A stretch of DNA of 64,000 bases, taken from contig NBAY01000009.1 in assembly GCA_002794775.1 (NCBI GenBank), positions 868,001-932,000 of the forward strand. Direction: 5' to 3'. Positions 1-13,688 of this stretch are shown here, piece after piece. The stretch comes from Porodaedalea pini (taxonomy: Eukaryota > Basidiomycota > Agaricomycetes > Hymenochaetales > Hymenochaetaceae). How positions within the stretch are numbered: position 1 is the stretch's first letter; each line of letters begins with the position of its first letter. Position numbers and translations under genes: made by a program. The notes under the pieces are model-generated. The model searched no databases. It was not told the origin of the DNA and worked only from the letters and a program-made list of their open reading frames with translations.

Positions 1-409
1 CTCACCATATCAGCAAGAAAGGCGAGAGATCAGAGACGACGCACAGCAGATACTCGTAAGTTACAGTATTCCAGCGGCAAGTCTCAAAAAAGTCGAGAAA
101 GGAAGTGACTCGGCGTCGCAATCTCGGCATTGCTGCCAACAGAGGAATCGAAGAGTAGAACTGACATTACTAGAAGTCTTGGCTATTTTCACTCAGTTAT
201 GTTTGCTGAATACCTAGTGTCACGTCCTAAGGAACGACAGTCAACCTGGGAAAACCAAAGTTTATCCCGTTTCGGACTTGTACGTAAAAGACTGCTTACA
301 CATTGTGGTCATTCCTAGCTTCCTCACACCTGTCTTCTCAAACCCAGCAACGATGTCGAACGTAGGTGCACCATTCCGACACTCTTAGAACAACATCTGA
401 CAGCTCCCT
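1..409. other. Left edge, no gene recognised
   Basis: A 62-codon reading frame at 130-318 has no recognisable motif and no splice partner. The stretch before position 410 probably holds the promoter and 5' UTR of the next gene. I see nothing else. Confidence 0.4.
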
Positions 410-1696
410 ATGCAGCGCCTTGAAAGAGATATTTTTGGTGGCTCTGACTCAGAGTTATCGTCCGAGGAAGAAGGCACGTCCCGTCTCTTTTACAAGGGCA
501 AGCTACTGACTGAACAACAGAGCTCCAGGAGGAGCGCCTTGAGAGGCATCGCCCTTCTCCCTTGCCTGCACAAGGCGCCTATGAGTCGTCCGCTGACTCC
601 GCTGACGAGTATGTGCAGGAGAAGCGATTAAAGAAGAAAAAGGTTAGGAGGCATTCGGATGAGGGGCGTCCGGTGCAGAAGAAGCGGAAGAGAAAGCAGC
701 ATGTCGGCGAGCCGGATTCCAAGGGCAAGGAACAGACAGACAGGCAAGGTGAGCATCCAAGTAGGCTTAACTGATCTACTGCTGCGGCCGGAGACTGATT
801 CGCATCCTCTCGCAAGAATGGAAGCAAGTGCAGGCGACGATAGATGCCATTGTCAAGCCCAAAAAGACGAATCGGCCAAAGAAGCGGAAGAAGGATGCTG
901 ACGAGGAAGTGCTTGACCGCTTTGCGGACGAGGAGGTCTCGTCGCTCCGGGAAGACATGCTGCGCGCTGCGGCGGAGGACGACGACGCGAACCGAGAGAA
1001 GCTTCCGGCTACCTCGAAACTGAAGCTCCTGCCGCGCGTCAAAGAAGTCCTGCAAAAGTGCGTTGCTGCGTTCACGTATGTTATGCTTAGGCCGAATTTA
1101 TCCTCGCGTTGTGCAGGTCTTCCCTTGCGCAATCGATCATGGACAACAATCTGCTCGAGGGCGTCCGTCGCTGGCTCGAACCGCTCCCGGACCGCTCGCT
1201 CCCCGCACTTAACATCCAATCATTCTTCTTCGAGCAGCTCATGAAGATGTACATCGACACCAACTCGCTCAAGGACTCCGGGCTCGGCCGTGTCGTACTC
1301 TTCTACACGAAATGCCGTCGCGTGACGACGCCGATCGCGCGGATGGCGAACGAGCTCGTCTCTGCGTGGTCACGCCCGATCATCAAACGCAGCTCCTCGT
1401 ACCGCGACCGCCTCGTCCCAATGGCGCAGTCCTTCGAAAATGCGGGCGTCCGAAACGCGCCGCAGCCTGCGCGTCTGAACGCTATCCTCGCGAGAATGCG
1501 CGAGGAGGACAGTCGGCGTGTCAGAAAGAATGCGGTTCAAATCCCGAACACGCAGCTCGGGACGTACAGTATTGCTCCTCGCGATAACCTGAACCCACAG
1601 AGGGCCAGTGCGAGTGTGAACAACGATATTGAACGGAGAAGGAGGGCGGCAGAGAGGATGAGGTCTTTCATGAGAAAAGTCCCAGGAAAGAATTAG
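410..1696 (+). CDS. IWS1: Transcription elongation factor IWS1/Spn1
   Basis: Nuclear factor that binds Spt6 and RNA polymerase II during elongation. Four exons fit: 410-482, 521-748, 817-1057 and 1117-1696, a closed model of 373 residues. The N-terminus is acidic and Ser/Glu-rich, followed by Lys/Arg-rich nuclear-localisation-like blocks. The last exon carries the TFIIS-N/LW helical core seen in IWS1 ([17 protein letters not shown], then the segment ending [17 protein letters not shown]), and a basic tail ends PGKN. I chose the start at 410 because acidic [10 protein letters not shown] follows at once, as in IWS1 homologues. Intron 1 (483-520) is only 38 nt. It is the least certain junction, although it is the one that keeps frame. 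The gene lies 298 bp upstream of RPT2 on the same strand, with no functional link implied. Confidence 0.88.
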
Positions 1697-1994
1697 TTAT
1701 CTTTCCTTGGTGATTTCCTTTCTATTCTTCCTGTATACGTCTTGAACTTTCGTGCCTCTGTATTCGCTATATTATCTCCTTGATCGCAATTGGACCTTTC
1801 TTTTATGCTTGACAGTACAGTACAGGTGGCACATATTGCAGGTCACGTGCGGCTATTCCGAGGTTACGCGTCGCGACTTTCGCTTGCGTCAGCTCTCGAC
1901 TCTTGGACTCCGTCGTCGACGTCCATCCAAACCTCGTATTTTCTTAACTTTCAAACCCATTTTTCTGCTTTTCAAGGAAAGATTGATATAACTT

Positions 1995-3616
<1,622 letters not shown>

Positions 3617-4273
3617 TTCTGTATTTCTATAATTGTTGCACGGCTGCTTCTTCAAATCAATTCCTTTGCTTTCTGCTATTCCCTTCATTGGTTCTTATTG
3701 TCAGTCTAAGTGGAACTGTCTGTGTCGCTCACGTCGGAGGTGCTTTGCGATTCGTGCCATTTTGTGCAAAATGTACATATGTGTAGGTGCTTTTAGACGC
3801 CCGTGATGGAGACTCGACAGTGGGCTATTTATCGTTGTGTAAGCACTCGTCTTTGTAACGCTTCCCGTTGATCATTGACCTCTTTCTTTCTGGACATTCT
3901 CAGCTGGGTGATCTAAATAGCATCAATCGCGATGCATATGTTACCTCGTCACTGTAACAGAACTTTCGCCTCCCGCTGCTCGCCTTCGTGCACTGTTCCA
4001 TCCACTGCTCTCACGTTATGGATCCAGCTCTGTACTTGATTTGATGACTGTTTGAGCCACGCGCGTTATCATGAGCAGTGAATAGTAAGTTTTCCTCTTA
4101 ATACATAACGCCTTAAGCTTCCTTGGATTTTGATTTTGAGGACTGAAACGGGAAATCAGCTTGTCGGACAATGGTTGAACCTTATTGAGTGACGCGTCTC
4201 CCCTAGCTGTCGTGCGCCTCTTCATCACAGACCGCGACAAGCGCTATTCTAGCAACCTATAAGTTGATCACCC
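3617..4273. other. Intergenic, RPT2 3' side and MYND1 promoter
   Basis: 657 bp, AT-leaning, with only a short antisense frame at 4016-4240 that shows no motif. It presumably holds the RPT2 3' UTR and the promoter of the next gene. Confidence 0.4.
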
Positions 4274-6037
4274 ATGATGCTCGACGACACCGATGTCTCC
4301 TTACCGTTCGACAAAACTAGTGTGCCCGAACTGACGCGCCATGAACTCAATCGGATAATAGAGCTTGAGCCAAAGAGGGTGAGTTTGTTCCCCGTGCATT
4401 CCTACCAAGGCGTGGTTCTAAAGAAACAACGGACGGAAAGCTCGCCATGGCTATTTACATGCAACTCGTGCTTAGAGGAGAGACCCCCGAGGCGCGTGGA
4501 ATCTTGATTCGCAACATAATTTCCATGGTCGATGGGAAGCAGGAGAAACTCGTACAGATTCTGCTGCGCTGCTTTCGCGAAGCAGTACAGAGCACGCCTC
4601 CAGACCTTGAAACACTCTCACAGAACGTCGTCATGCTCTCAATAGTTGAGCTGCTCGAAGACTGTCCTCTGCGCGCAGCGCTCTGGCGCTCGGGGTTAGT
4701 AGCAATCTTGTTGGACGCCTTTGATGTTCTTTGCAAGGAAACGCGACTTCGACCCCGCGATCAACGTGTTATCGATGCATGGCACCAGAACACCATATTC
4801 GTGCTAAACAGTGCTAATTCAAAGCATGACCGCACTCTACTTAATGAAGTCTTTCAACACCGTTTCCTCAAAGCCTTAATCACGTGTTTCCCTGATGTCG
4901 GCCAGCCTTCGGTTCCAGAAATCAGAGAGCATCTACTCAAGTGCTTAACTAATGTTTCAAGGTTTCTCCCGTACACTTCAATCCTACGGGCTATAGAGCC
5001 GGATATCGGAAGCATCTCAAGGACAGTTCATCAGAGGATGGTGGATAGTCCACAGGGATCTGAATGGCGCGCGTTCCTCCGCTGCTTCATGGAGCGTTTG
5101 GTTTTCAAGTGGCATCGCGACTTCTTTAATTCTAGGTTGAAGAAGGTCTTACCCTGTGATAACGTATGTCCTTGCAGTTTCAGGTATCGTGAACGCATCC
5201 TGCTGACTCGGAAACCAATAGTGCGGAAAAGAAGTGAACGAGATTAAAAAATGTGCCGCGTGCAAAAGTGCATTTTACTGCTCGAAAGAGTGCCAGCTAG
5301 CTGGTTGGAAGGGGCACAAATCAGATTGCAAGCGGTTCCAGCATAAAGAGAATGGTAGACTTTACTCGTTAGTGGTGCAAATAATTGCTAATGCTTTAAC
5401 GATTGTCCTTTGTACAGGTTCTTATGACAATGGACTGCCGCCTGTGCCTCCTCGGGACGATTTGGAATTGATGTATCACATAGCATCGAATGACGCTCAT
5501 CGTCATCAAGTAGTCCTTCGTGACCTGGCGTCTCGAAAGCATCCGAATGTGGCATCCAAGGACCTCGCCGTATTCATTGACTATTCCGAGGTCCCGCCCG
5601 TCTTAGACGTTTATCGGTTCAACGCTTCCAGATCCGGAGTGGAGGCAGTCCCGAACCCAAAATCTGCGCGAGCTGTGAGCAAAGTTACCAACCGCAATGA
5701 TGAATACAGGGCTTTGGAATTCTGCATCCCAAACAGTGGGCAGAACTCTTGCTTTTCAACGGAATTCAAACGTCCGCCAATGGTTTCGCTTTTTCCGAAT
5801 GGGTCTGAGCAGCCAGGCGCCCGTCGAGTCCAGTTCGTGGACTCTCTTGCACGTCCCGCAAAGGCTACGTCGGATATTGTCGACGATCTGATGCGCCGGA
5901 GCGGTATCACTGCAGACGCGTTGCTAGACACGGACTTATCCGTTACAGACATCCGTAGGAAGGTCTTCCAAACTTGCGATGTTCTCTTCGGTCCTAAATT
6001 GATGAATGAACTGTTCGAGGACGTTGGCCTGGACTAG
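4274..6037 (+). CDS. Helical-repeat plus MYND zinc-finger protein (paralogue 1)
   Basis: Exons 4274-4378, 4441-5163, 5222-5354 and 5418-6037 give a closed 526-residue model. An alpha-helical N-terminal half (about residues 1-275) precedes a complete MYND zinc finger (about 274-312) with ligands in the order CDNC, CAAC, YCSKEC and HKSDC. MYND fingers bind protein partners, so a regulatory scaffold role is inferred only. The C-terminal domain begins LELMYHIASNDAHRHQ, contains IDYSEVPPVLDVY, and ends with TDLSVTDIRRKVFQ and ELFEDVGLD. The second intron falls exactly inside the first C-x2-C pair, and the same position is used in the paralogues near 20.6 and 33.6 kb. Fungal MYND proteins of this architecture are usually uncharacterised. 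Confidence 0.88.
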
Positions 6038-7986
6038 ATCGTGTCGGGTTCGGCGATAGCGATTGCTATAGACCGGATTCCAATTTTCTTGTACGTGCCT
6101 TAGTTGATCATCCAAATACGGCAACTAATTTGCGGATCGACTCGAATATAGGCAGCTTAGAAAGCAATAACAGTATCGATAAATCTGCGAAATCCAGGCG
6201 AGATCCTTGAACGGTGAACAATCAAGCGCGGCACCTCCAGGTGCTGTTCCTGGGGGGCATGACTTCTCGGACAGCCAATTTTCTTGATCTTCTTGAGTGA
6301 TGCGTCGGAGGTCGGGGCGGCTGTCCAATGCATTGGATCCAGTTCATTATTTTGCCAGCAGATATACCTGCAGATTATGCTACGTCCCAACTAGGCTTAT
6401 GCACGATAGCGAGTGCCCTTGGTAATTCTTGTAATAAAAAAGGAGAGAAAGAAAGGAGAAAGAAAGGTATGCATTGAAGTTAAGCAACATAGTACGAGTG
6501 TTGGTGTCGAAGAATGTAAATTTGTGTTCCCAAACCCGCATCCCACCGGAAGAAACTCTAACTGGAGGCGTAATGTTGAGCCTCTTATTGACCCAAGAGC
6601 AAGTTTGTGCACAGAATGAAGTCGGGCTGCAGCGTCAGACCTGGACTCTGCAACTTGCTTGTCTAGTTAGTCGACTAATCGCATGATTGCATCGACCTCT
6701 ATCATTGTCGGGATATGGCTAAGTAGCAGGATGTCTACGCAGAGATTTTCCCTCTTATTCTGAACTATGTGCACTGGCTTTCCGCCGCAACTTTCACCAG
6801 GCCCCGGTTCGATGCGGCTATATTGTCCTAAACTCAGGATCCTCAATGGAGTCCCGAGCAAACCGGCGTGTTCAGCGACAATCGCGGTTTGCTATAATAG
6901 ATTGACCAGTATCTGAAAATCTGGGACTGGATGATTTTCTCGGATTTCAAGCCATGGTAAACGGTGGCAGTATTATGAACAAAAGCTATGGAGAGGGTCA
7001 ATTGTTGACTGACAGGATGTATCTATTCTGGTGAGACTTATCGGCTCAGGGTTGAGTGTCGCGCTGCTTCTGGACGAGCATACTCACAGCTGTAGACGCT
7101 AAACATATATTCTGCGGAGCAATGAGTTATGTTAAGAAACCTGAAGTGTGGCATGGTTGGCAGATGTACATGATGTGAGGGACGAGTGGCAAATGACTAT
7201 ATCGCGCCAAACCGTACATGTACTTCTTTGCCTGTGAGCCACACGGCAGTTCCCGACAATGTACCTGAGAGACGATCCTGAGTAGAATGTTGGTCTTCAT
7301 TAAGACTGACAGCACTGTCAGTCGAGGGTGGTGAACCGTATGTGCAAATGCTCTAGTGGCATACGGCTAGACCAAAGTTGGACATACCTGAGGGCACGAT
7401 TGAGAACGAGGTTCATACACTGAGACCCTAGGGACACTGTTAGTATTGATGTCCGAAATTTACAGGAAGTGGTGGGCGAAGTGCAAGAGGCAAGAGAATG
7501 GGGAAGTAAGCCACACTTTTAAACTGGCTCAGTCTCATTTGTACTCCGCCCGAGCATTGTCTTACCATTTTTGGTTATGAGCCAACAAGTCTAGCTAATC
7601 GGCAGGCGAGGACGATCTCGTTGTGTGTCCAATAATGTCTACGTACAGTGAGACCTCTACAAATTAGAGCTTTTCCCACTGCGCTTTATCCTTTTAGCGA
7701 CTATCTTTCACTCCGCCTTTGCATTTTGACGAGTTTTCACTGACAGCGACAAGTGTTCAGGGAATGGATTTTCAGTATTCTTACAAAGCATTCGAAACAG
7801 TCTGTCAACATTAATATTGACAGGTTCGAGGGATACAATTGCTTGATTCCCGGCCTATCTGTATTTGGCCTCTACCTTCTATTTGTCTATTAGGTTAAGT
7901 GCATACATCCCGAGTCAGCGGGTAGTTCCGACGGTCTTCGAAAGCAAAGTAAGGGAGAATGTCCCAAAGGTCAGGAACGCATTCAT
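6038..7986. other. Intergenic, no gene recognised
   Basis: About 1.9 kb between convergent genes. Only short frames without motifs occur,on either strand, for example 6157-6390 on - with Pro/His/Arg-rich sequence. I saw no frame pairs joined by convincing splice sites and no repeat structure. Confidence 0.35.
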
Positions 7987-9739
7987 CTATTCAACGCGTC
8001 TCGCCACCCTAGGTACCAGGGTCCAACAGATGAACTGCCCAGCAAGAAGAGCGACGATGGAAGGCTGCACCGTCCATATTCCTTTCTTGTTGCTGATGAC
8101 GCCTAGTAAATGAACAGCTTAGACTGTCTGAGGGCGCGATAAATTACTACGCGAGATCTCACCTATAATAAATGGGAAGATCGCGCTTCCGCTCTGACCG
8201 ATGCTCGAGATCATAGTCATTGCCGATGTGTGCATTCTTCGCGGAAGAAGTTTTGAGGCTGTGTGGATGGCGGCTGTATAAAACGTAGAAATGGCGAAAC
8301 CGACAAATGCAGTCGCTACTGCCGTCTTAAGAACGGGTTGTTACTTAGCCATGTATTTATGAAATAAAATAATGCCGCTTACTGCACCAAAACTTTTTAC
8401 TGCCCATGAAACGGCTTGCAAACCACCTGCAAGTATAATGTAGAGCAATACAACTCGCCGCTCTCCGATGAGGAGGTTGAAAAAAGGCAAGCAGACCCTA
8501 CCCACGGCGATGCCTTAATAAATGACGCAAGTCATAAGAGTATGGAGCGGTCGGGAGTTTCATGGGACTGACCGAGGTAAAATCCAGAAGCGACCCAGGC
8601 AGCTCCTCCTGCGCTCCCATGGCGTACAACTTCCATGTAGGAAACGATCCACCCACCGCTAAAAACCCTAAGCCATCTCGACTCATATATAAAAGCAGGT
8701 TTCGAACTCACATAGACTCTTCAGCCCTTTAAAGTAGAACAATTAGTTAGACCTCGACCCGGCAAGCATTATGAAGTTCTTACCCAACGTAGAAGAGCAG
8801 GAATATTGCCAGGGTCCAGACTTCTATCCTAGACGCGACCTCTTTCAAGGTTGCATCCTTCCTTTGTGAACTCGAGTTGACGATGATGACTGGATCATTC
8901 GGCAGTCTGTTATACCTTGCAGAGCCATGGACGAAAGCAAAGTACGAGATTATGATGGAAGGAACGATAAGTCCGAGAGATGTTAGGTAGAATACGTTTA
9001 TCTTTCAATATAGCAGTGTAAGTAAAATTTTATACAAAAAAGATTTCTATCAAGAATGCCGACCTTTATGTCGCGGGAGACGAATGCAGATGCAATCAAA
9101 GGACTCGTGAATGCGCCGAAACCTGCCGATATAACCTCAAAATTGTTCCTATTTATTAATTTGTATGTTGCGTACCGTAAAGGCCATGCAGAAAACCCAT
9201 CCGAAGCATCGCATGAGGTAAAATAGCGAAATAGGAATTAGCCAGACCGAGCTAAGTGAGAGAGGAGACAACACTTTCCGTGAATAAAAATGGAAAGGAA
9301 GAAGGAATGCCACTGACCTGCGTCGAGAAACCCATTCCCACGAGGACAAAGGCAAAGCACATCAACGGGAAAGAGACGAGTTGCGAGCAGTTAATGATTA
9401 TCTAGAATATGCACTGAGTGTACCAGTTATGATACAGTTAAGAGCGTACTCACCCCTATCATCATCGATAATCCAGCTCCCGTAAAGACCCTTCCAAAGC
9501 CCCATCCTGGACGTATTCAGATTAGTGCCGACGTCCAAAGATCACAGAGGTTGCCGATACCTTTCCACTACCTTTCCCGATACGACAGCCGACAAGAAAT
9601 ATCCGATGCAAAATGCAACGAATAGAAGGGCAACCGACGAATAGCTGAGGTCATAGAAAACTAAGCGCGCAAGGTTACTTACACTAGTACTGTTACAGTA
9701 AGGGCCGTCTACTATAAATCGCGTGACCACCACCATCAC
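7987..9739 (-). pseudogene. MFS transporter, BSC6-like, frameshifted and lacking a clear N-terminus
   Basis: Twelve-helix carriers of this family move unknown small solutes. Read on the minus strand, successive exons give LGLANSYFAILPHAM, GLYGFGAFTSPLIAS, YVGAEESM then GGWIVSYME, IAVGRVCLPFFNLLIGERR, and FVGFAISTFYTAAIHTASK with LLPRRMHTSAMTM. The last part is ICWTLVPRVARRVE before a TAG at 7989-7987. Order, spacing and splice phases match fungal MFS proteins related to yeast Bsc6. Upstream, FYDLSYSSVALLF and GYFLSAVVSGKVVER give helix 2 and the start of motif A. The next exon then has one extra base in a CCCC run (plus strand 9500-9503): removing it restores MGFGRVFTGAGLSMMIG. The expected first exon (helix 1) is not recognisable upstream of 9660, where a weak GPLL-like trace contains stops. 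It could be a recent pseudogene or an intact gene with local errors. Confidence 0.72.
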
Positions 9740-10246
9740 GAAAATGTCTAAAATCTTGCACGGGCTTACATAGCTGTAGAAGATAGTAAATTATGTAAAT
9801 TTTGTATATTATGTACAAGAGAATCTAGCGCACTCTCAAAATGATCAGAAATATACAAGTTGCCGCAAGATCGCCGCAAGTCTGATGCATATTGCCAAGT
9901 TAGGTCATACTGATCGTCACTTACAAGAATGGCCGGCCCTGAAGAAATGTAGAAGAGAATACGGCGCACCTTCAAAATATTAATGACATGGGATAATCTT
10001 ACTTGTGGTTCTTGTCGTGTCTGGTAGAGTTCTTATATAAGGCCTGCAAGTCGTTATACGAGACTGGAAGTCTACTGGTTCATTATCACACCATTTAAAT
10101 AATATAATAATAATGTATTTCTATTGCATCATTTATTGTACAATTGAATTGTTCAAAATCGTAGCCGCGTCAAAATTATAGATAAAAGCAAAAGAAGAAT
10201 AAAGAATCCAGGTTTGACGGTGTCCACAGGCGAAGTGAGGTGCAGG
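9740..10246. other. AT-rich intergenic
   Basis: AT-rich, with poly(AT) patches around 10090-10140. The minus-strand frame at 9766-9975 has no match to the missing MFS N-terminus. No gene is supported. Confidence 0.35.
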
Positions 10247-12178
10247 TTATAACTGCGACGAGTCGAGCAGGTCCTCGAACCGGAAGTGCATCGCGTACAT
10301 GTCCATTCGCTCACCGTCCGGCCCCATCCCATCCATCCCACCACCCATCGAGCCCATGGGACTCATCGACCCCATTGAGCCGAAGGCCGTCCACGGCGGC
10401 AGCCCCATGTCCAGTCCGATGTCCATTTCACAGAATACATTCTGACTCTGCGTCTCCTGGTTCTGACCATGCGAGGAATTTGTGGCAGATTCGTCGCCGT
10501 CGCACAGCGTCTGCATCACCCACGCTGGCAAGCCGTAGTCGACCCACTCGCCAGCAACTGGCGGATCTGGTGACTCAGGCAGCCCGTGCGGCAATGCGCG
10601 CTGACCCGGCACTTGAAGCTGTCCACCTGGCGATTGGCCAGTTGGCGAAGAGAATTGACCAGGGAGGAAGAGACGCGAGGACGAGGAGGAAGGAGGTGTT
10701 GGTGCGGAAAGCGGATCACCTGAAGAGGTTGAAGGGTCGCTAGGAATTTTGAGCTGCGTGAGCGTGCGAGGGCGAGGCTAAGCGGCGACAGGCACCTGCT
10801 CCTCGTATACCTGAAACATGGTATAGCATGCTACGAAGAAGGGCAGAAAAACACACCTGCATCTCGCTGCCAGCAGTCGAGAAATCGGGAACCTGCCCTG
10901 GCATACCGTAGCTCATGGACTGCAGATGCGAGTTCGGGAACTGGAAACCGCTCATTCCACCAAATTCCCCCTCTCTTTCCTGGCTGTGGCCATTCATCTG
11001 CAACCGCTGCTCGTCTTCGTTGCCCTCGTGCGTCGCAGGCGAGCCAACCGCCGAGCTTTTGTTCAAACCAGGCGCCGTCTCAAGCAGCCTCGGGATCTTG
11101 ATTGTAGGAGGCGCAGGCGGGTAGAGGTCGGCTGTCATCGTCGGTGGCCGGTGCACCCGGTGCGCTCGTCGAACGGCTTCGAGCGGCGATTCTGCGGGAG
11201 GACAAAGCTAAGTGGTCCGGGAACCAAGCTTTGGGCTGTCTGAGTCGGGATCTGCGCGGAAAGCGAGTGTCCGTGTCCATGCCCGTGTCCACCGTGGTGC
11301 GAGTGCGAGTAGGAATACGTGTTGAGCAGGCCGGATTCGAGAGAGAAGCTCGCAAGAGCGTTGCCCGTGTCGATCGTAAGGCTCACTCCTGATCTAGAAC
11401 CAGACGCGTAAGAAAACAAGGGCATCGAGAGGCTCAGTGCGAGCGAGAGTGTCTGACCTTGACCCTGGCCCTGCGATCCTCCAATTCGCTCATGTCGAAG
11501 TCCGCGAGATCCACCATCTCGGCTTCGTGCACGCTACCGCACCCACCATTCGCAGAGCCATACGGACCATAGAGAGACCCGTCGGCGGAGAGCGAGTCGA
11601 GTTCGCTGAAATCTTCCGAATCGACGGTCGATGCAGATGAGGGGGCACTCGTGGTGCTGGTGGTGCTGGTAGTGGAGCACAAGAAACTGTTGCGGGCACG
11701 CGCGCTGGAACCGCGCACACAGCTGCTCGACTTGGTACGGTCACCACGCTCCTTCCCATCCTTCTCCTTCTTCACCTTCCCGCCCGCCGTCGACTCTGCC
11801 TTGCCCTTCTTCTCCTTGACAGTGCGTGTGGGCTGATAGACGTACCAAGCGAGACTGTCCCAGTACTTGTGGACTAGAGGCCAGTTAGACGAACTGTCTG
11901 TATACAGGGGCTACTCACCAATTTGAGTGGCATGAGCTTATCTGACCTCTGTTTCCATCTACATTTTGACTAACATGCTCATTATATCCCAAAGACTGTG
12001 TGGACTTACTTTTGATGTGCTTGACAGATTTGCGACCGAGGGAGAGGTAGGCGATGGTGGTGGGAGAAAGCAAAGTGCAGCGACGCGTCGAGCACGTCTC
12101 GACGCGTTTTCTAAGTCCGCATTTTCTAAGTCCGCTAAGTGGTGAATCTTGTCTGATGCTCGTGTCCACCATCAGCAT
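10247..12178 (-). CDS. Unrecognised protein with basic N-terminus, Gly-His and Met-rich tracts; exon structure unresolved
   Basis: I do not recognise this gene. A plausible start is ATG 12178-12176. Exons 12178-12010, 11936-11919 and from 11873 join in frame to give a conserved-looking helical segment, LGRKSVKHIK followed by THATQIVHKYWDSLAWYVYQP. A Lys/Glu-rich stretch, a Ser/Thr-rich stretch and an acidic block EMVDLADFDMSELED follow. Further downstream on the same strand are a Gly-His tract (HGGHGHGHGHSL, about 11290), a Pro-rich part, and a Met/Gly-rich part before the stop at 10247-10249. I could not find a junction after the acidic block that keeps frame into the Gly-His exon, so either an exon is missed or the gene is damaged, as its neighbour is. 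Low-complexity composition suggests a nuclear regulatory protein, but this is a guess. Confidence 0.4.
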
Positions 12179-12222
12179 CCCAACCCTCAAGAATCCACTT
12201 ATTTAATCAAACAGCTGCATCC

Positions 12223-13688
12223 GTGTACTCCATCTCTCCTGTTAGTACTGCCTCTACCTTCTCCCAATCCCCGCACCCACTCTCGGCGCTGCAGCAAGCG
12301 GCGCCTCAACCGTTGAAACAACCTCAAATCCCGAAGACGCACCCAGCAAAAGCAAACTACGTGGCTTCCTTGGTCGGCAAGTCAAGCATTCTAATTGTCG
12401 GCAACCTTCCGAGGCGCGCACGCAAAGTCAATAGATAAATTGGTTTTGTCCTGTTTCCCTAACTGACGTGCTCAACTCTAGATCAAGCTGTGAAAAGCCT
12501 GACCGATATTTGGCACCCCGAGAACATCCCAGTCGTCTTTTCAACTCAAACAGATATCACGACGGTGACGAAACAGCCGCCGTCTCTCAACGCCAACCAC
12601 TAAAACATCAATTGGTTCAACTTCCTCGCCCTATTCACCCATCACGCTTTCCTCGCCTCTTCCCCCTGCCCCATCCGACCCATCACACGCTTCAACATCA
12701 ACGTCAGTCGTTTTCCCATCTGCCTTTCTCGCCGAGAATTTCGGCAGCAATGCCGCAACCGTCGTGTCCAAGAAGGATCTCGTTCCGATCGAAACATTTG
12801 TACAGGTCCTCCACCGTTCACGCACAACATGCAGCGTCCTGCAGTCGGCGCTCTGCTACATCAAGGCGGTGCGAGGGAAGGTGCCAGAGCTCGTGGAGCA
12901 AGAGAGGCTCGGCACGGGAGTGAGAGGCGAGCCGGAGTTGGATAAGAGGATCGTGAAGGAAGACGAGGCGTCTGCCTCGTCGAAGGCGAATACCTCTTTG
13001 GACACGTCCAACCTCTGCGGCCTTCCGACGGAATTGATGTCAAAGGACCCTTTCGACGCATCGTGTGTGCCGACAGTCCTCCAGATGGGCGCTTCGCTTC
13101 CATTAACTCAGTAGATGCAGACTCAAAGGCAGTCTAACGACAAGCGTCGCAAGATTCCGGCAAAACAGCTCACGCCGCTGTCACCTCTTCCCTTGCCGCT
13201 CCTCTGCCCGCGGCGCATCTTCCTCGCCGCGCTCATTCTAGCATCAAAATCTTACAGGATCGATGCTATTCGAATCGTGCATGGGTAAAGCTCTCCAGTC
13301 TCCCACTGCGGGAGGTTGGACACTGCGAACGTGCATTCGGCGATGCGTTTGGGTGGCGTCTCGAGGTCGGCATGAGCTCAACGCTGCCGCAGGAAGAGAA
13401 CTCGCGCAGTATGCAACACACGAAAAGCGATGGTACAATCGCATTTGGATCGTCTCCGGTTTCTGCAATGCGCAACGCGATGCACTTTCCGAGTCCACCT
13501 TGTCGGATGCAGGCACAAGTTCGGAATTTGGCCGTGCGCAGACGAAGGCAGGCATGGCAAATAGAGTACTCAGACGTGGTCCATGCTGGATAGCCTCACG
13601 ACTGTTGATCTCGGGCTTGGGCTCGGGCTCCGTGGTCATGTATAGGCTGATGCAACGACTTTCGCGACTTATGGATTTGGATGCGTAG
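12223..13688 (+). pseudogene. Decayed PCL/Pho80-like cyclin gene
   Basis: Pieces of a fungal Pcl/Pho80-type cyclin lie in order but in different frames. They are ANYVASLV, then after an apparent GC-AG intron DQAVKSLTDIWHPENIPVVF, then FVQVLHRSRTTCSVLQSALCY, CGLPTELMSKDPFDASC, LPLLCPRRIFLAALILASK, and DRCYSNRAWVKLSSLPLREV. These match the cyclin box of phosphate-control cyclins that bind Pho85-type kinases. Damage includes the first codon reading GTG at 12223, in-frame TAA at 12601 and TAG at 13112, a frame change around 13115-13135, and one missing base near 13248 that splits the most conserved cyclin segment. The gene is therefore probably dead; some breaks could be sequence error, but there are too many for all to be. 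Confidence 0.72.

Noticed and set aside
130..318. 62-codon plus-strand frame
   Set aside because: No motif, no splice partner, and composition like the surrounding noncoding DNA.
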